64,000 bases of DNA from Morella rubra (lineage: Eukaryota; Streptophyta; Magnoliopsida; Fagales; Myricaceae): NCBI GenBank assembly GCA_003952965.2, contig CM025853.1, positions 2,448,271-2,512,270 of the forward strand. Reading direction: 5' to 3'. This document shows, one piece after another, positions 45,457-56,196 of this stretch. The notes beneath the pieces were generated by a model that ran no database searches, was not told the origin of the DNA, and saw nothing but the letters and a program-made list of their open reading frames with translations. Each line of letters opens with the position of its first letter. The first letter of the stretch is position 1. Both the position numbers and the translations under genes were made by a program.

Positions 45457-47480
45457 GTAATCATTGTCTCATTCAAAACTACACGTGCAGTAGATTGGTC
45501 TTTGTTTGCAAGCAAATGTCGTGGCTGCCACTTAATGGCTATTTGCCAAATTAATAGGCAAAATAAAGCGACGTTTGACAGAAAAACAAACGTAAAGAAA
45601 GGAACACATTTTGATTTTTCTCCGTGAACTTACGTGTATGATGATGGTGGCGAGTCAGAAGCTTATCCAAGCTCAGTTTTCCCCTTCCAGCAGCATATTT
45701 CTTATCCGTGCATGTTATATCAAGTAATTTCATTGATTCTTCTTTGCCCAATGAAATTTCCCCAGCGTTACTTAACTCTGCTATATCTGGGTTGGGATCT
45801 CAAGCCCTGCTCTCTGAGCTGGGTCATTCATTCTCCTTTTTCACTAATATTGGGATAATATGTATACTCTATGCACCTATTGATCCGAAGATCAGGCGCT
45901 TCCAGATCGCTAGCTACTATATATATATATTGCAATACTGGGAGTCTTTTTTTTTTTTTTTGGCATAGTTGAACGAGTTGGAAAGAATGGATCACTATTA
46001 GCTTTCCACGTTTATCATGTTTGGACCTTCTTTGCAATTTTTTCCATTATAGGACGTTGAATGTAGGGAGCCAAAAAGAGGTCTCCGGCTGCATCCCCAA
46101 GTTATAGATCAGTATAAGTAAAATGACGCAAATAGAAGCAATAAAACCGGGGAATACTTACCCAGAGAATAAGTGAAAGAAGCAATAAAGAACCAAACAA
46201 TAATATTTTTTCAAAACAGTTATAGTAGTCGGGACGTTAAGCTAGGATTAAGAAAAATAATAAGTACAGATCAATTAAATTCAACCTTTTCTGTGTAAAT
46301 CCAACAACATACTAATTACCTTAAAGAAACATCTAGCATCACGTGTAACGTTGCTGAGGACTACTGTCATATGAATATTGCAATTTCCCTAATGTTTGCA
46401 ATTGAAAACTTAAAAGAAAGCAGTTCCTGGTCAATTGTTCTAAGGACCTGGCCAGGGATCAGGGGTATTGTCGGAAAACTTTAGGACTTCACACCTAACC
46501 TTTTTTTTTTTTTGTGTGTGGCCATAAATATTGGACAGCAAAAAAACCGTTGTGGGGGGGGGGTGACAAATTACAAAAAAGTACCGCGTCTCTGTATTAT
46601 GTAAGTTGGTGGAAATAGACGTAATATATATATGAGTTTCTCTCTTTGTAAATAATATTAAAACCTCTTAGAGGAATGAATCATGTACATGTAAAATGAT
46701 AAATATGTACGTAGAGATGTTATTCAGATTCTTTTAGAATGAAATGCGTACAAGGCCTGAGAGAGTAGCTAGGAAATTTTTGCCTTTATTTTTTTGTTTA
46801 GAACATCATGTACTCAAGGAGTCAAGGTTGATTGCTGTTACCTTTATTGAGTTCACGATTTCTTCTGCAAACTTACCATTTGGTAAAAAATCATCTTTGG
46901 AAGTTATCATCACCTCATCATTTGACATTCAACATTTGTGGTCGTTGATAATTTCTTGAGCGCCGCCTTTCATGAAAATAAAATTCATACGCGTTTCGAG
47001 TATGATTTGATCTCTTCTAATACTTTATGTGGGCGAAGTATCTTAATTTAATCTTTGCCATGGGTGGAGTCAATTGCTTTTGAATAGGATTCTTAAGTTA
47101 GCCATTTCTTAGCATTAACTTAGGGTAGCAAACTCATGAGCACCATCAGTTATGCCGGTACTAGTTCCACATTGGCTTTTGTACATGGTTTCATGTCACC
47201 TAATCAGTCATACCTAAAATTCTTCAAGTCTCACCTACAATTCTCACATACTGTACTATTGCAAATTAAGAGGGCCCTTCTTTGTGCCAAGGCATGCAGC
47301 CGATGCCTGAACTTAATTTTTTCAATTCATTTCTGGCATACTAGCTACTTGGTCGTAGTCCAACCTGAATAAGTATACGCAAGAAAGTAAAAGCAGTAGG
47401 TCAACTTTGAAGCATGTTTATTTAAAGGAATTTTTCAAGAGCGTGATCCTTGACATGCATGACTGGAGCTTGAAACGAAG
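45457..47480 (+). repeat. Tandem duplication unit 2 (immediate promoter of the patatin-like gene)
   Basis: Paralogue of unit 1, more compact, and continuous with the patatin-like gene. It contains a T run near 46502-46513 and a G run near 46554-46563. Sequence beyond about 47480 (TATA box and 5' UTR) is not present in unit 1. Confidence 0.85.
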
Positions 47481-47492
47481 AAGATTTGAGTC

Positions 47493-47500
47493 TATAAATA
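47493..47500 (+). promoter_or_regulatory. TATA box of the patatin-like gene
   Basis: TATAAATA in gagtctataaatactcaag, 136 bp before the top of the coding sequence. It predicts transcription start near 47525-47530 and a 5' UTR of about 105-110 nt with CT-rich sequence (47580-47610), common in plant leaders. Confidence 0.65.
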
Positions 47501-47635
47501 CTCAAGTTTTTGGTAGATTGATATCAAGAGCGGAAAACCTTATAATTTCAAAGGCTTTAAAATCTCCTCCATCTCTCTGATCTGTCTCTCTTTCTCGCTC
47601 TCTCTCCGCACTCAAACCAATACCCTTAATTCTCC

Positions 47636-49616
47636 ATGGAAGGAACAAACGGAGTATTACAGCCTCCCACCCACGACAAATTGATCACCATTCTCAGTAT
47701 TGATGGTGGTGGAATTAGAGGACTTATCCCAGGAACTATCCTCAGTTTTTTAGAATCTGAGCTTCAGTTTGAATATATATATTTGAGCTTCATTTATTTA
47801 TGTAAAGCATATTCTGCACCCATGTGGCTCGTTGCATTCTTTTTCGCGCGTGACGCATGTGGATGCTGAAGACGCATATTTCTTAATATATTTGAGTACT
47901 CACTGTTAGATGTTTCTCTGTTAAATATATGATACTGCAGAAGCTGGATGGTGAAGATGCAAGAATCGCAGATTATTTTGACGTGATTGCAGGAACAAGC
48001 ACGGGTGGTCTCGTGACTGCCATGCTGGCCAGCCCAAATGAAAAGAACCGACCCTTGTTTGCTGCCAAGGATATCAAGGACTTCTACCTAAATAACTGCC
48101 CTAGAATATTTCCACAAAATAGGTAAACTTTGTCGTACTTGAATCCCGCGAGGTCAGAAGGAAATTTACATAAATTATCTTGCATGATTATTGCCAATTC
48201 TACTAATTGTTAGCATATATATAGTCGTTAACCTTATCTCGTATTCTTTAATTGCAGTTGTCCATTGTTTCCTCATGTTACAAAAGTCATGAAATCTCTA
48301 TCCGGGCCAAAATATGATGGCAAATATCTACACAGCGTTGTCAAGGAAAAACTTGGAAGCACAAGGTTGCACCAGACACTGACTAACGTTGTCATCCCAA
48401 CATTTGACATCAAGCGGCTCCAGCCAACCATCTTCTCCAGCTTTGAGGTTGAACTACTTCTATTTAAACAGACAATTTCCATCTTTTGATTCAAGAGAGA
48501 TCACAAATGGAGTTCATTTCTTACTGATTTCCAATTTAATTTGCTTCGAATGCACCAGGTGAAGAAAAACCCAAGCTTAGATGCTTTACTCTCAGACGTA
48601 TGCATTGCAACTTCCGCAGCACCAACTTATCTTCCGGCTCATTACTTTGAAACTAAAGACCCAGCAGGAAATGTTCGAGACTTTAACCTAATAGATGGAG
48701 GCGTTGCCGCAAATAATCCGGTATATATGAAATTAATATGATATAATTTTACTGTACGTACGGCCTATAAGATTTAAACTGGTTCTAAATTTCGTTTAGC
48801 TGATAATTTATTTGCTACGTTTGTGCATTTCTAGGCTCTAGTTGCCATTGGTGAAGTCACAAAGGAGATCACTAGAGGAAGCCCTGACTTCTTTCCCGTA
48901 AAACCAATGGACTTCGGAAGGTTTCTTGTAATATCTTTAGGAACTGGCTCTTCTAAAGCTGAAAAGAAATATGATGCACATGACGCAGCTAAGTGGGGGA
49001 TCTTGAGTTGGCTAACCCACGGTGGTTCCACTCCTCTAGTTGATATATTTACGCAAGCAAGTGCAGATATGGTTGACGTCCACCTTTCTGTAGTTTTCCA
49101 AGCCCTTCATTCAGAGCAAAGATACCTCCGGATTCAGGTACATATTATGAATATACGCTATTTTTTCATATATATATATATCTAGACGAATTTGAATAAC
49201 ATGAAATTCAGGATAAGGCTTTTATTCATCTTTTTTTTCATTGCCTCCTGTTACAGGAAGACACGCTAAGTGGGGATGTCTCTTCTGTTGATATTGCCAC
49301 AAAGAAGAATTTAGATGATCTTGTTAAAGTTGGTGAAGCATTACTCAAAAAATCGGTTTCTAGGGTGAACTTGGAATCGGGTGTTTTCGAGCCTTGTAGC
49401 GAGGAGACTAATGAAGAGGCTCTTCGAAGGTATCAAATCAATTCTATATATACTTATATAATTGCTCACAAATACTAATTTTGAATTCTGCTTATAAGTT
49501 GTGACGTTGGTCTAATCGAAACTTTCGTTACTCGCAGGTTTGCGAAACTACTGTCCCAGGAGAGGCAACGTCGCCATTCTGGGTTCCCTAATGGGCATGC
49601 CTCAAGTTACAAATGA
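47636..49616 (+). CDS. Patatin-like phospholipase (PLP2-like), seven exons
   Basis: Acyl-lipid hydrolase with a Ser-Asp dyad, acting on galacto- and phospholipids, usually cytosolic or membrane-associated and stress-inducible in the PLP2 group. Exons: 47636-47767, 47941-48122, 48258-48447, 48559-48720, 48835-49137, 49257-49429 and 49538-49616, giving 406 residues, the normal length. Motifs: oxyanion DGGGIRG 23-29, nucleophile elbow GTSTG 62-66 (Ser64), catalytic Asp214 in DGGVAANNP, and the family block [20 protein letters not shown]. Introns 2-6 have GT-AG ends in phase. The first donor is odd: exon 1 ends CTTCAG followed by TTTG where CAG|GT is expected. Using the GT one base earlier loses a base and shifts the frame. 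The gene is otherwise intact, so this may be a recent mutation or a base error. The promoter lies in a duplicated unit. Confidence 0.9.
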
Positions 49617-51524
49617 CGATGAAACTTGAAAAATGTGTTTAGTAAATTCTTTTATTGGGGCTTCAGAAACGGGTTGTAAGATTGATCAGGTGGGCTCAAA
49701 TGACCCACCATCTAATTGGTTTATTGTTTGATTTAATTTGTACAATCCCGCGGGATGCATGGGATATTAATAACAATGCAGATATCAATACAAATGCATT
49801 TTATTTTGTCAATTACGGTGTAAAAATAAAGCAATTACCTCTCGAGCATAATTTGTGCATTTTTTTTTTTTCAAATTTTTTTCTTGCTTCTCGCGGGACA
49901 TTACTACGTACTATATATAAGCCATAGGGTTCGATTAAGCCAATGATTTTATCATTTTTGAATTGGTTCTGCCTGGATCAATTAAATATTTATCTTCGGA
50001 TCTCAACAAGCCGGCCCCAAGATTAATTATGGATCAAGGCACCCAGCCAACTACACTAATGGCCGTGCATCGAGGCATCTATGTTTAATGGGGTGGGAGG
50101 CTGGGAGCCGAGAACGATCGATGAACCTAACGTGACCGCCATTTAGGGGCATCTCAACGCTTAGACAGCTTAGGCTGTTGCTTACGTCCCCCAATTTATA
50201 TTCCTTATTTTAACTTAAAAAAAGAAATTAAGTTTGACACCTACCTTCGCAGACAAAATTACCACGGTGACAAATTTTTTTGACACCCAATATGAAATTT
50301 CTTGTAGATGACAGTATTGAACACCAAAATTTAACATGCATGTTTCGTTCAAAGTGTGGTACATATACAGGCAAAAACGATAGAAAAAATAGATTAATTC
50401 TAAATTCAAGAGTACAAGCAAACAACCAAGAAAACCTCTTCAAATAACCCATATATACTACCATGTGTGGAGTCCGTGGGCGGAAGTGGAGAAATTCGTT
50501 GCAGAAGCAGTTCAGCCACAAAACTAAGTCGATGAAGCTTCGTGGGTTGCCACGTCGCTATCTTTGCCGATTATTATTCACCGTCGGCGATGCTTACGTC
50601 TACCATGGTTGGCATCGGGAGACATTTTGAGTTGTCGTCGATGAAGGGCCCTTCGTTTCGGATGGGCTGGTCGTCGATGCTATGCACCAATGACGCACAA
50701 AATAGTCAACAAGGAACCAATTCTCGCCAACGAAATTAAGACGCCAGCTGTTCGCAGTTTTGCTACCCTATCACTGACGGCTTCCTAAACAGATGCTGAC
50801 GTTTGTAGTCCGTGGGGAATGGACATTGTTGACTGCAAAAAATGTTTTCTGGAGTGGTTTATAGAAGTTGGGCAAGCTTCTGCAACGTGAGAGAATCGTG
50901 ACAAATGGAATTTGTCCACGGGTAATGGTAGTCGCAGACTCGCAGTGTTGTTTTTTTTTTTTTTTTTTACTTGTTTAATGAATAAGAATTGATGTTCTAC
51001 CCAAGTTTATTAATGTTTGTCTACTTTCTTGATCATAATCATATTCTATCTTATTGTTCAATACTTTTTAAAAAAATTTCCATTGAGCCCCAGTAACAAT
51101 ATACTGATTTATCTGAAGTGGGCACAAAGAGAATAGAGAAATTTACACGAGTACAAATCTGCAAAGAGACAAGAGTGATGCCTCATATTCGTATATAGCA
51201 CACATTTTCATATATACAAAGACAACAGCGTTACTGATCTGTAAAATCTCCATTACAAGATTTCTGATTAACAAAATCTTACCTATGCTGTAATGGAAAT
51301 TAAAAGTTCGCTAATATTTACATTACTAAAAAACTGAAGCAGCTAGCTGAACTTCAAAATACACGAACAACAGGATCCTCTTGAAATTCTTAAGACCAAA
51401 CACTTCAAATTTTAAAAAATCACCATTTGCTCATTTGTCCCATTTTGCATCATAGATGACACAAAGACATGAACAACCTGATCCTCTTGAACCCCTTGAG
51501 ACCACGCACAATTTTGAATATATA
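49617..51524. other. Intergenic, no gene recognised
   Basis: Includes the probable 3' UTR of the patatin-like gene at its start. Small frames (49655-49927, 50228-50521, 50542-50739) show no recognisable domains. A T run lies at 50949-50967. Confidence 0.4.
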
Positions 51525-51944
51525 TGTTAAAGTTGCATATAATGAAGTTCTTGGAGACTTCGTGATCTATACCCAAAGTCAAGATTTACAGCCAGCAAAT
51601 CTTGCGGCACGCATGCAACTCCATTAAATGCTAAAGTCAGACGTGCAGTTCATTAATTGCAGCAGCTCAACAAGATTTGCATGTAGCTGCAAATCTTGAC
51701 AAACTAACATGGTATTTTCACACTCTCCTCCTTCCTCTATAAATCAGTAGCGTGAATGAGAGAATGTGTGGTGCGAAGTATAGAGAGTAAAATTGTGAGA
51801 GAGAGTTGCTGCAATAAGGTCAAGTTAAGAGTTGTAAATTGATTCAGTGAAATCAAAGTTTTATCCTCTGTGGACGTAGGCACATTGCCGAACCACGTTA
51901 AATATTGGCCTCAGCGTGTTTGGTATTTCGTTCTGTGCTCAACA
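51525..51944 (+). repeat. 5' LTR of copia C
   Basis: Starts TGTTAAAG and ends TGCTCAACA two bases before the primer-binding site. It contains a TATAAAT at 51738-51744. The start is inferred from TG and a typical length, as there is no second LTR to compare. Confidence 0.6.
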
Positions 51945-51946
51945 AG

Positions 51947-51958
51947 TGGTATCAGAGC
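51947..51958 (+). promoter_or_regulatory. Primer-binding site of copia C (initiator tRNA-Met)
   Basis: TGGTATCAGAGC, the standard complement of the 3' end of plant initiator tRNA-Met, directly after the LTR. Confidence 0.9.
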
Positions 51959-52566
51959 CGATAGGTGGTCGAAATTTAAGATTTTTGAATTCAATCGAGA
52001 TCCAATCTCTGTCCAAATCAAATTTTGGACTTGACTGGAGATTCCTCGCGACGAGACGAGCACAACGGTACAAACCGAGGTCAAACAGACACTGCACGCA
52101 CTCACACGCGCCGATCAAAGTTTCTGCGCGCGTGCCCACTCTCCTCAAGCGCTGCCACACGCTGCCAGACGCCGGAGAACTCCTTCACGCGTTCCACAGG
52201 TTGAAGATGTGTGGGACCACGCGCAGCATGAGCCAACAGGGCTCCGAGTCATTGAACAGGGTTCGGGTTCTTGACCAGTTTTCGGGTCAACTCGCGAGTC
52301 AGTCCGAGTTGAGACGAGTCAACTCAGCGAGTCAGGCCGAGTTATTGAGTTGATTCGCCCAAGTTTAAGTTAACGGCATCAGCATCTATGGAGGATATTC
52401 CGTTAAAGTTGACGGAATATTCCGTTTTTGGAGGGAATATTCCAGTTTTGAGTTTTTTTCCTTTTCAGCCCAATTTTGCCCTTTTTGGGCCGAACCAGAC
52501 CTGTTCTTAGCTATTTCAACTGCCGGACACAACAAGCTATTTGAGCTAGTGTTAAAGGCGGAATCC

Positions 52567-53380
52567 ATGGAAAATTCAAGTTCTAGTGTAATGATCAAAC
52601 TTACGGCAACCAACTACACACTCTGGAGACCCCGGATGTAAGATCTTCTAAATTGCAAGGATCTATTTTATCCAATAGAAGAAAAAGGAGTCAAAGTAGC
52701 CGCGACGCCAGAAAAGATTGGAAAAAGTCGAACAAGAAAACTATGTCATCATGTTACACAGGATACAGACGCCTACACTCTATGGCAAAAGCTGGAAAAC
52801 ATGTATCAGGCCAAGACCGCTCGAAATAAGGCTTTCTTAATGAGACGCCTTGTGAATTTGAAGTTGAAGAGCAATACCTCTGTTGCTGAACACACTAGCG
52901 AGTTTCAGAACCTGGTGAACCAACTTTCAACCGTAGTGTTGAGTCTTGGCGATGAAGAACAAGCTCTCCTACTTCTTAGTTCGCTACCAGACAGCTGGGA
53001 GACGTTGTGGTCTCCCTCAGTAATTCGGCTCTAGACGGCAAACTTACCATGGTGATGGTGAATGATGCCTTGTTCAATGAAGAAGCCAGGACAAAAGAGG
53101 CTGACATGGACAAATCACATGCCTTCGTAACCGAAGGAAGACACCAAGGAAGTGGTAGAGGGATAAGTAGAGGCAGGAGCATGAGTAGAAGCAATCCAAA
53201 ATCCCGACAGTTATCAACAAAAGGGCAAGATGAAATGTTTCCACTATGGCATTGAAGGCCACATTAAAAGGAACTGCCGGAAGTTACAACGGGAGCAAGG
53301 CCAATCCAGCAACCAGCCAAAGAAGGCCAATGGTGAAGCATTAGTCACCATTCAGGAGATTGTGCATTACTCTCCACCGG
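52567..53380 (+). pseudogene. Copia C gag with damaged zinc knuckle
   Basis: Starts ATG at 52567 with a gag-type opening (KLTATNYTLWRPRM) that soon hits a stop. It continues as MYQAKTARNKAFLMRRLVNL and LLSSLPDSWETLW, the conserved Tork gag blocks. The zinc knuckle reads CFHYGIEGHIKRNC, so the second cysteine is tyrosine. At least two frame changes occur. Confidence 0.82.
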
Positions 53381-53389
53381 TGAAGAAGA

Positions 53390-54830
53390 ATGTCTCCATG
53401 TTGCGAGTCAGAATGGGTGGTAGACATAGCAGCTTCCTACCACGCCACTCCTCACAGTGATTTCTTCACCACGTATAAAGCCGGAGATTATGGTACAGTG
53501 AGGATGGGTAACACCAGTTCCTCAAAGATCGCGGGTATTGGCGATGTTCGTATAAAGACAAATATTGGCTGTACCATGGTGTTGAAAGACGTTCGACACG
53601 TGCCCGACCTCCAGTTAAATTTGATATCTGGGACAACCCTTGATCGATTGGGCTACGACAACCACTTCGGCAACAGTGCTTGGAAGCTGACGAAAGGCAC
53701 CATGGTTGTCGCCCGTGGACATATCTGCGGCACGTTATACAAGACCATGTGAAGATATGCACCGATAGCCTCAATGCAGTTCAAGATGAGGCATCTCCAA
53801 ATCTGTGGCACGAGAGACTCGGTCACATGGGTGAGAAAGGGTTGTTTACACTGGCAAAGAAGGCGCTTATTACTGTCAACAAAGGTACAGCGCTAAACCC
53901 TTGTGAGCATTGCTTGTTCGGTAAGCAACATCGAGTCTCGTTTAGTACATCTGCCAGTAAAAGATCAGAGTTGTTGAGCCTGTACACTCTGATATATGCG
54001 GTCCCTTAGAGGTGGAGTCTTTGGGCGGTAACAGGTATTTTGTTACATTTATTGATGATGCTTCACGTAAAGTGTGGGTGTATTTCTTGAGAACGAAGGA
54101 CCAAGTTTTTGAACAGTTCAAAAACTTTCACGCTATGGTGGAAAGAGAAACTGGGAAAAAGTTAAAGTGCCTCCGGACAGACAATGGAGGCGAGTACACT
54201 TCCAAAGAGTTCAGAGCATACTGCTCTGGCCATGGCATCAGACACGAGAAGATGGTCCCACGCACCCCACAACACAATGGTGTAGCCGAGAGGATGAATC
54301 GGACCATTGTAGAACGAACCAGATGTATGCTCAGTATGGCTAAGTTGCCAAAGCCATTCTGGGGTGAAGCAATTTGTGGTGTCTGTTACCTGATCAACAG
54401 AGCACCATCTGTACCGTTGAAGTTCGAAGTTCCGGAGATGGTGTGGTCTGGTCATAAGATCTCCTACTCTCATCTGAGAGTATTTGGGTGCAAAGCATTT
54501 GCACATGTATCCAAGGAGTAGAGGCAGAAGCTTGATGTCAAGTCCACTTCGTGTATTTTTATTGGATACAGAGATGAAGAATTTGGATACAGACTTTGGG
54601 ATCCAGAAGCTAAGAAAGTCATCAGAAGCAGGGATGTTGTGTTCCATGAAGCTGAGTTATACGGTAGCTTCAAAAGATCAACAAACCCAGGTGAAAACAG
54701 TACAAGTGCTCAAGATACTATTACCAGTCCTGTGCCGTTCCAGTCTACCACAGATATTGAAGAAATGCATGAAGTATCCCCAAAAGAAGAAAAGGAAGTT
54801 GATGATGATGAAGAGGGTATTGAGTAGGGG
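53390..54830 (+). pseudogene. Copia C protease and integrase, frameshifted
   Basis: 53390-53752: protease with WVVDIAASYHATP, in which the usual D-T/S-A/G active-site triad reads D-I-A, then DVRHVPDLQLNLIS. 53680-54009: GAG-pre-integrase (LWHERLGHMGEKGL and CEHCLFGKQHRVSF). 54012-54521: integrase core with FIDDASRKVWVYFL, LRTDNGGEYTSKEF and HNGVAERMNRTIVERTR, which holds Asp and Glu of the DDE triad. A stop follows near 54520. Confidence 0.85.
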
Positions 54831-55009
54831 GAGTAGGTACCCATTCCACTAGAAGCTGCTGAATCATCACAATAATCAGATGATGAAGAACTTCCTCTAG
54901 TTGACGACCCTCAACAGAACAGATCTACGAGAGGTCGGTTGCTGATTCCATCACGGAGATATCTAGAATCAGATTATATTCTTCTTCCTGATGAGGGGAG
55001 CTAGAAAAA

Positions 55010-55680
55010 TTTTCATGAAGCAAGAGCTCATACAAATAAAGTCAAATGGATTCAAGCTATGCAAGAAGAGATGGGTTCCTTGCAGAAGAATCAGATGTAT
55101 GAGTTGGTGAAGCTTCCAAAGGGCAGGAGAGCATTGAAGAATAAATGGGTATTCAAGCTGAAGAACGATGGCAAGCAGGTGAAGTACAAAGCTCGTTTGG
55201 TCGTCAAAGGTTTTCAACAGAAGAAATGAGTTGACTTTGACGAGATATTCTCACCTGTAGTGAAGATGACCTCAATTCGAGTTGTACTAGGATTGGTTGC
55301 CAGTCTAGACTTGAGCTTGAACAAATGGATGTGAAGACAACATTTCTTCACGGAGATCTCAAAGAAGAGATATACATGGAGAAGCCAGATGGTTTTGAAG
55401 TTCATGGGAAGGAACACTTGGTTTGCAAGTTAAAGAAGAGCCTCTACGGTCTTAAGCAGGCTCCCCGACAGTGGTACAAAAAGTTTGACTCATTTATGGT
55501 GGGTCATGACTATAGAAGGACTATAGTGGACCAGTGTGTATATATTCGCAAATTCCCATATGGTAATTTTATTACTCTATTGCTCTATGTTGATGATATG
55601 CTGATAATTGGACAAGATGCATCCATAATTAGCAAGTTTAAGACAGATGTCTCTAAGTTCTTTGACATTGAAAAACCTAG
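55010..55680 (+). pseudogene. Copia C reverse transcriptase, truncated
   Basis: 55010-55320 encodes the start of the polymerase with a stop and a frame change (KNKWVFKLKNDGKQVKYKAR). 55325-55702 carries [40 protein letters not shown] and LLYVDDMLIIG (catalytic YVDD). Homology stops at about 55680 and the frame ends in unrelated sequence. Confidence 0.86.
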
Positions 55681-55682
55681 TT

Positions 55683-55961
55683 TAGACCCTAACTTCACCT
55701 AGAGGGGGTGAATAGGTGAAATCTAAAAATTAATGATTCAATATCAATTTTCAAACCAGTTCTAAAATTGATCAGTCTAGATATATCAATCAACCAACAC
55801 AATCATCAAAGCAATAAATCAACTTGTAAAAAAATTAAACAAACATACAAGGAGACAAGAGATTTGATGACGAAGTGGAAAACCTTTGAAAACCCATTCA
55901 AAGGAAAAACTACTTCGGACTAGCAGCCACCCAAAATCCACTAAGAAGAAATCCTTACAAC
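55683..55961. repeat. GGGGGTGAATAGG-type repeat fragment
   Basis: The block starting cctagagggggtgaataggt interrupts copia C and runs to the hAT terminus at 55962. It shares its hallmark word and general AC-rich composition with 14190-15350. Confidence 0.5.
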
Positions 55962-56196
55962 CAGTGGCGGAGCCAGGAATACAATCAATGGGGGGCAAAT
56001 TCCTAAGAAAAATGACAAAAAAATTTTTTTACTACGTAATGTAAAAAAATGTCTTAAGAGTTAAAATATCAAAAATTAAGGACTAAAAGTAAAAAATATT
56101 GAAATACACGTACCATACTATTTGCTGATACTGAGAGGTGGCAATTGGATCCTACGTGACTGCATCTTCTGAAAACGTTGCAAAATAGCTTCGTTC

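Larger units (their letters stand above)
51525..55680 (+). mobile_element. Ty1/copia retrotransposon C (Tork/Tnt1-like), 3' truncated
   Basis: The 5' LTR is 51525-51944 (TG...CA, 420 bp), followed by the primer-binding site TGGTATCAGAGC at 51947-51958. A leader of about 600 bp precedes gag (ATG at 52567). Gag, protease, integrase and reverse transcriptase follow in order, with stops and frame changes. The reverse transcriptase ends abruptly after SKFFDIEKP near 55680, where a different repeat begins; RNase H and the 3' LTR are missing. Confidence 0.87.

Noticed and set aside
50228..50739. Small frames in the intergenic region after the patatin-like gene
   Set aside because: No motif, splice pattern or homology recognised; random frames of this size are expected.
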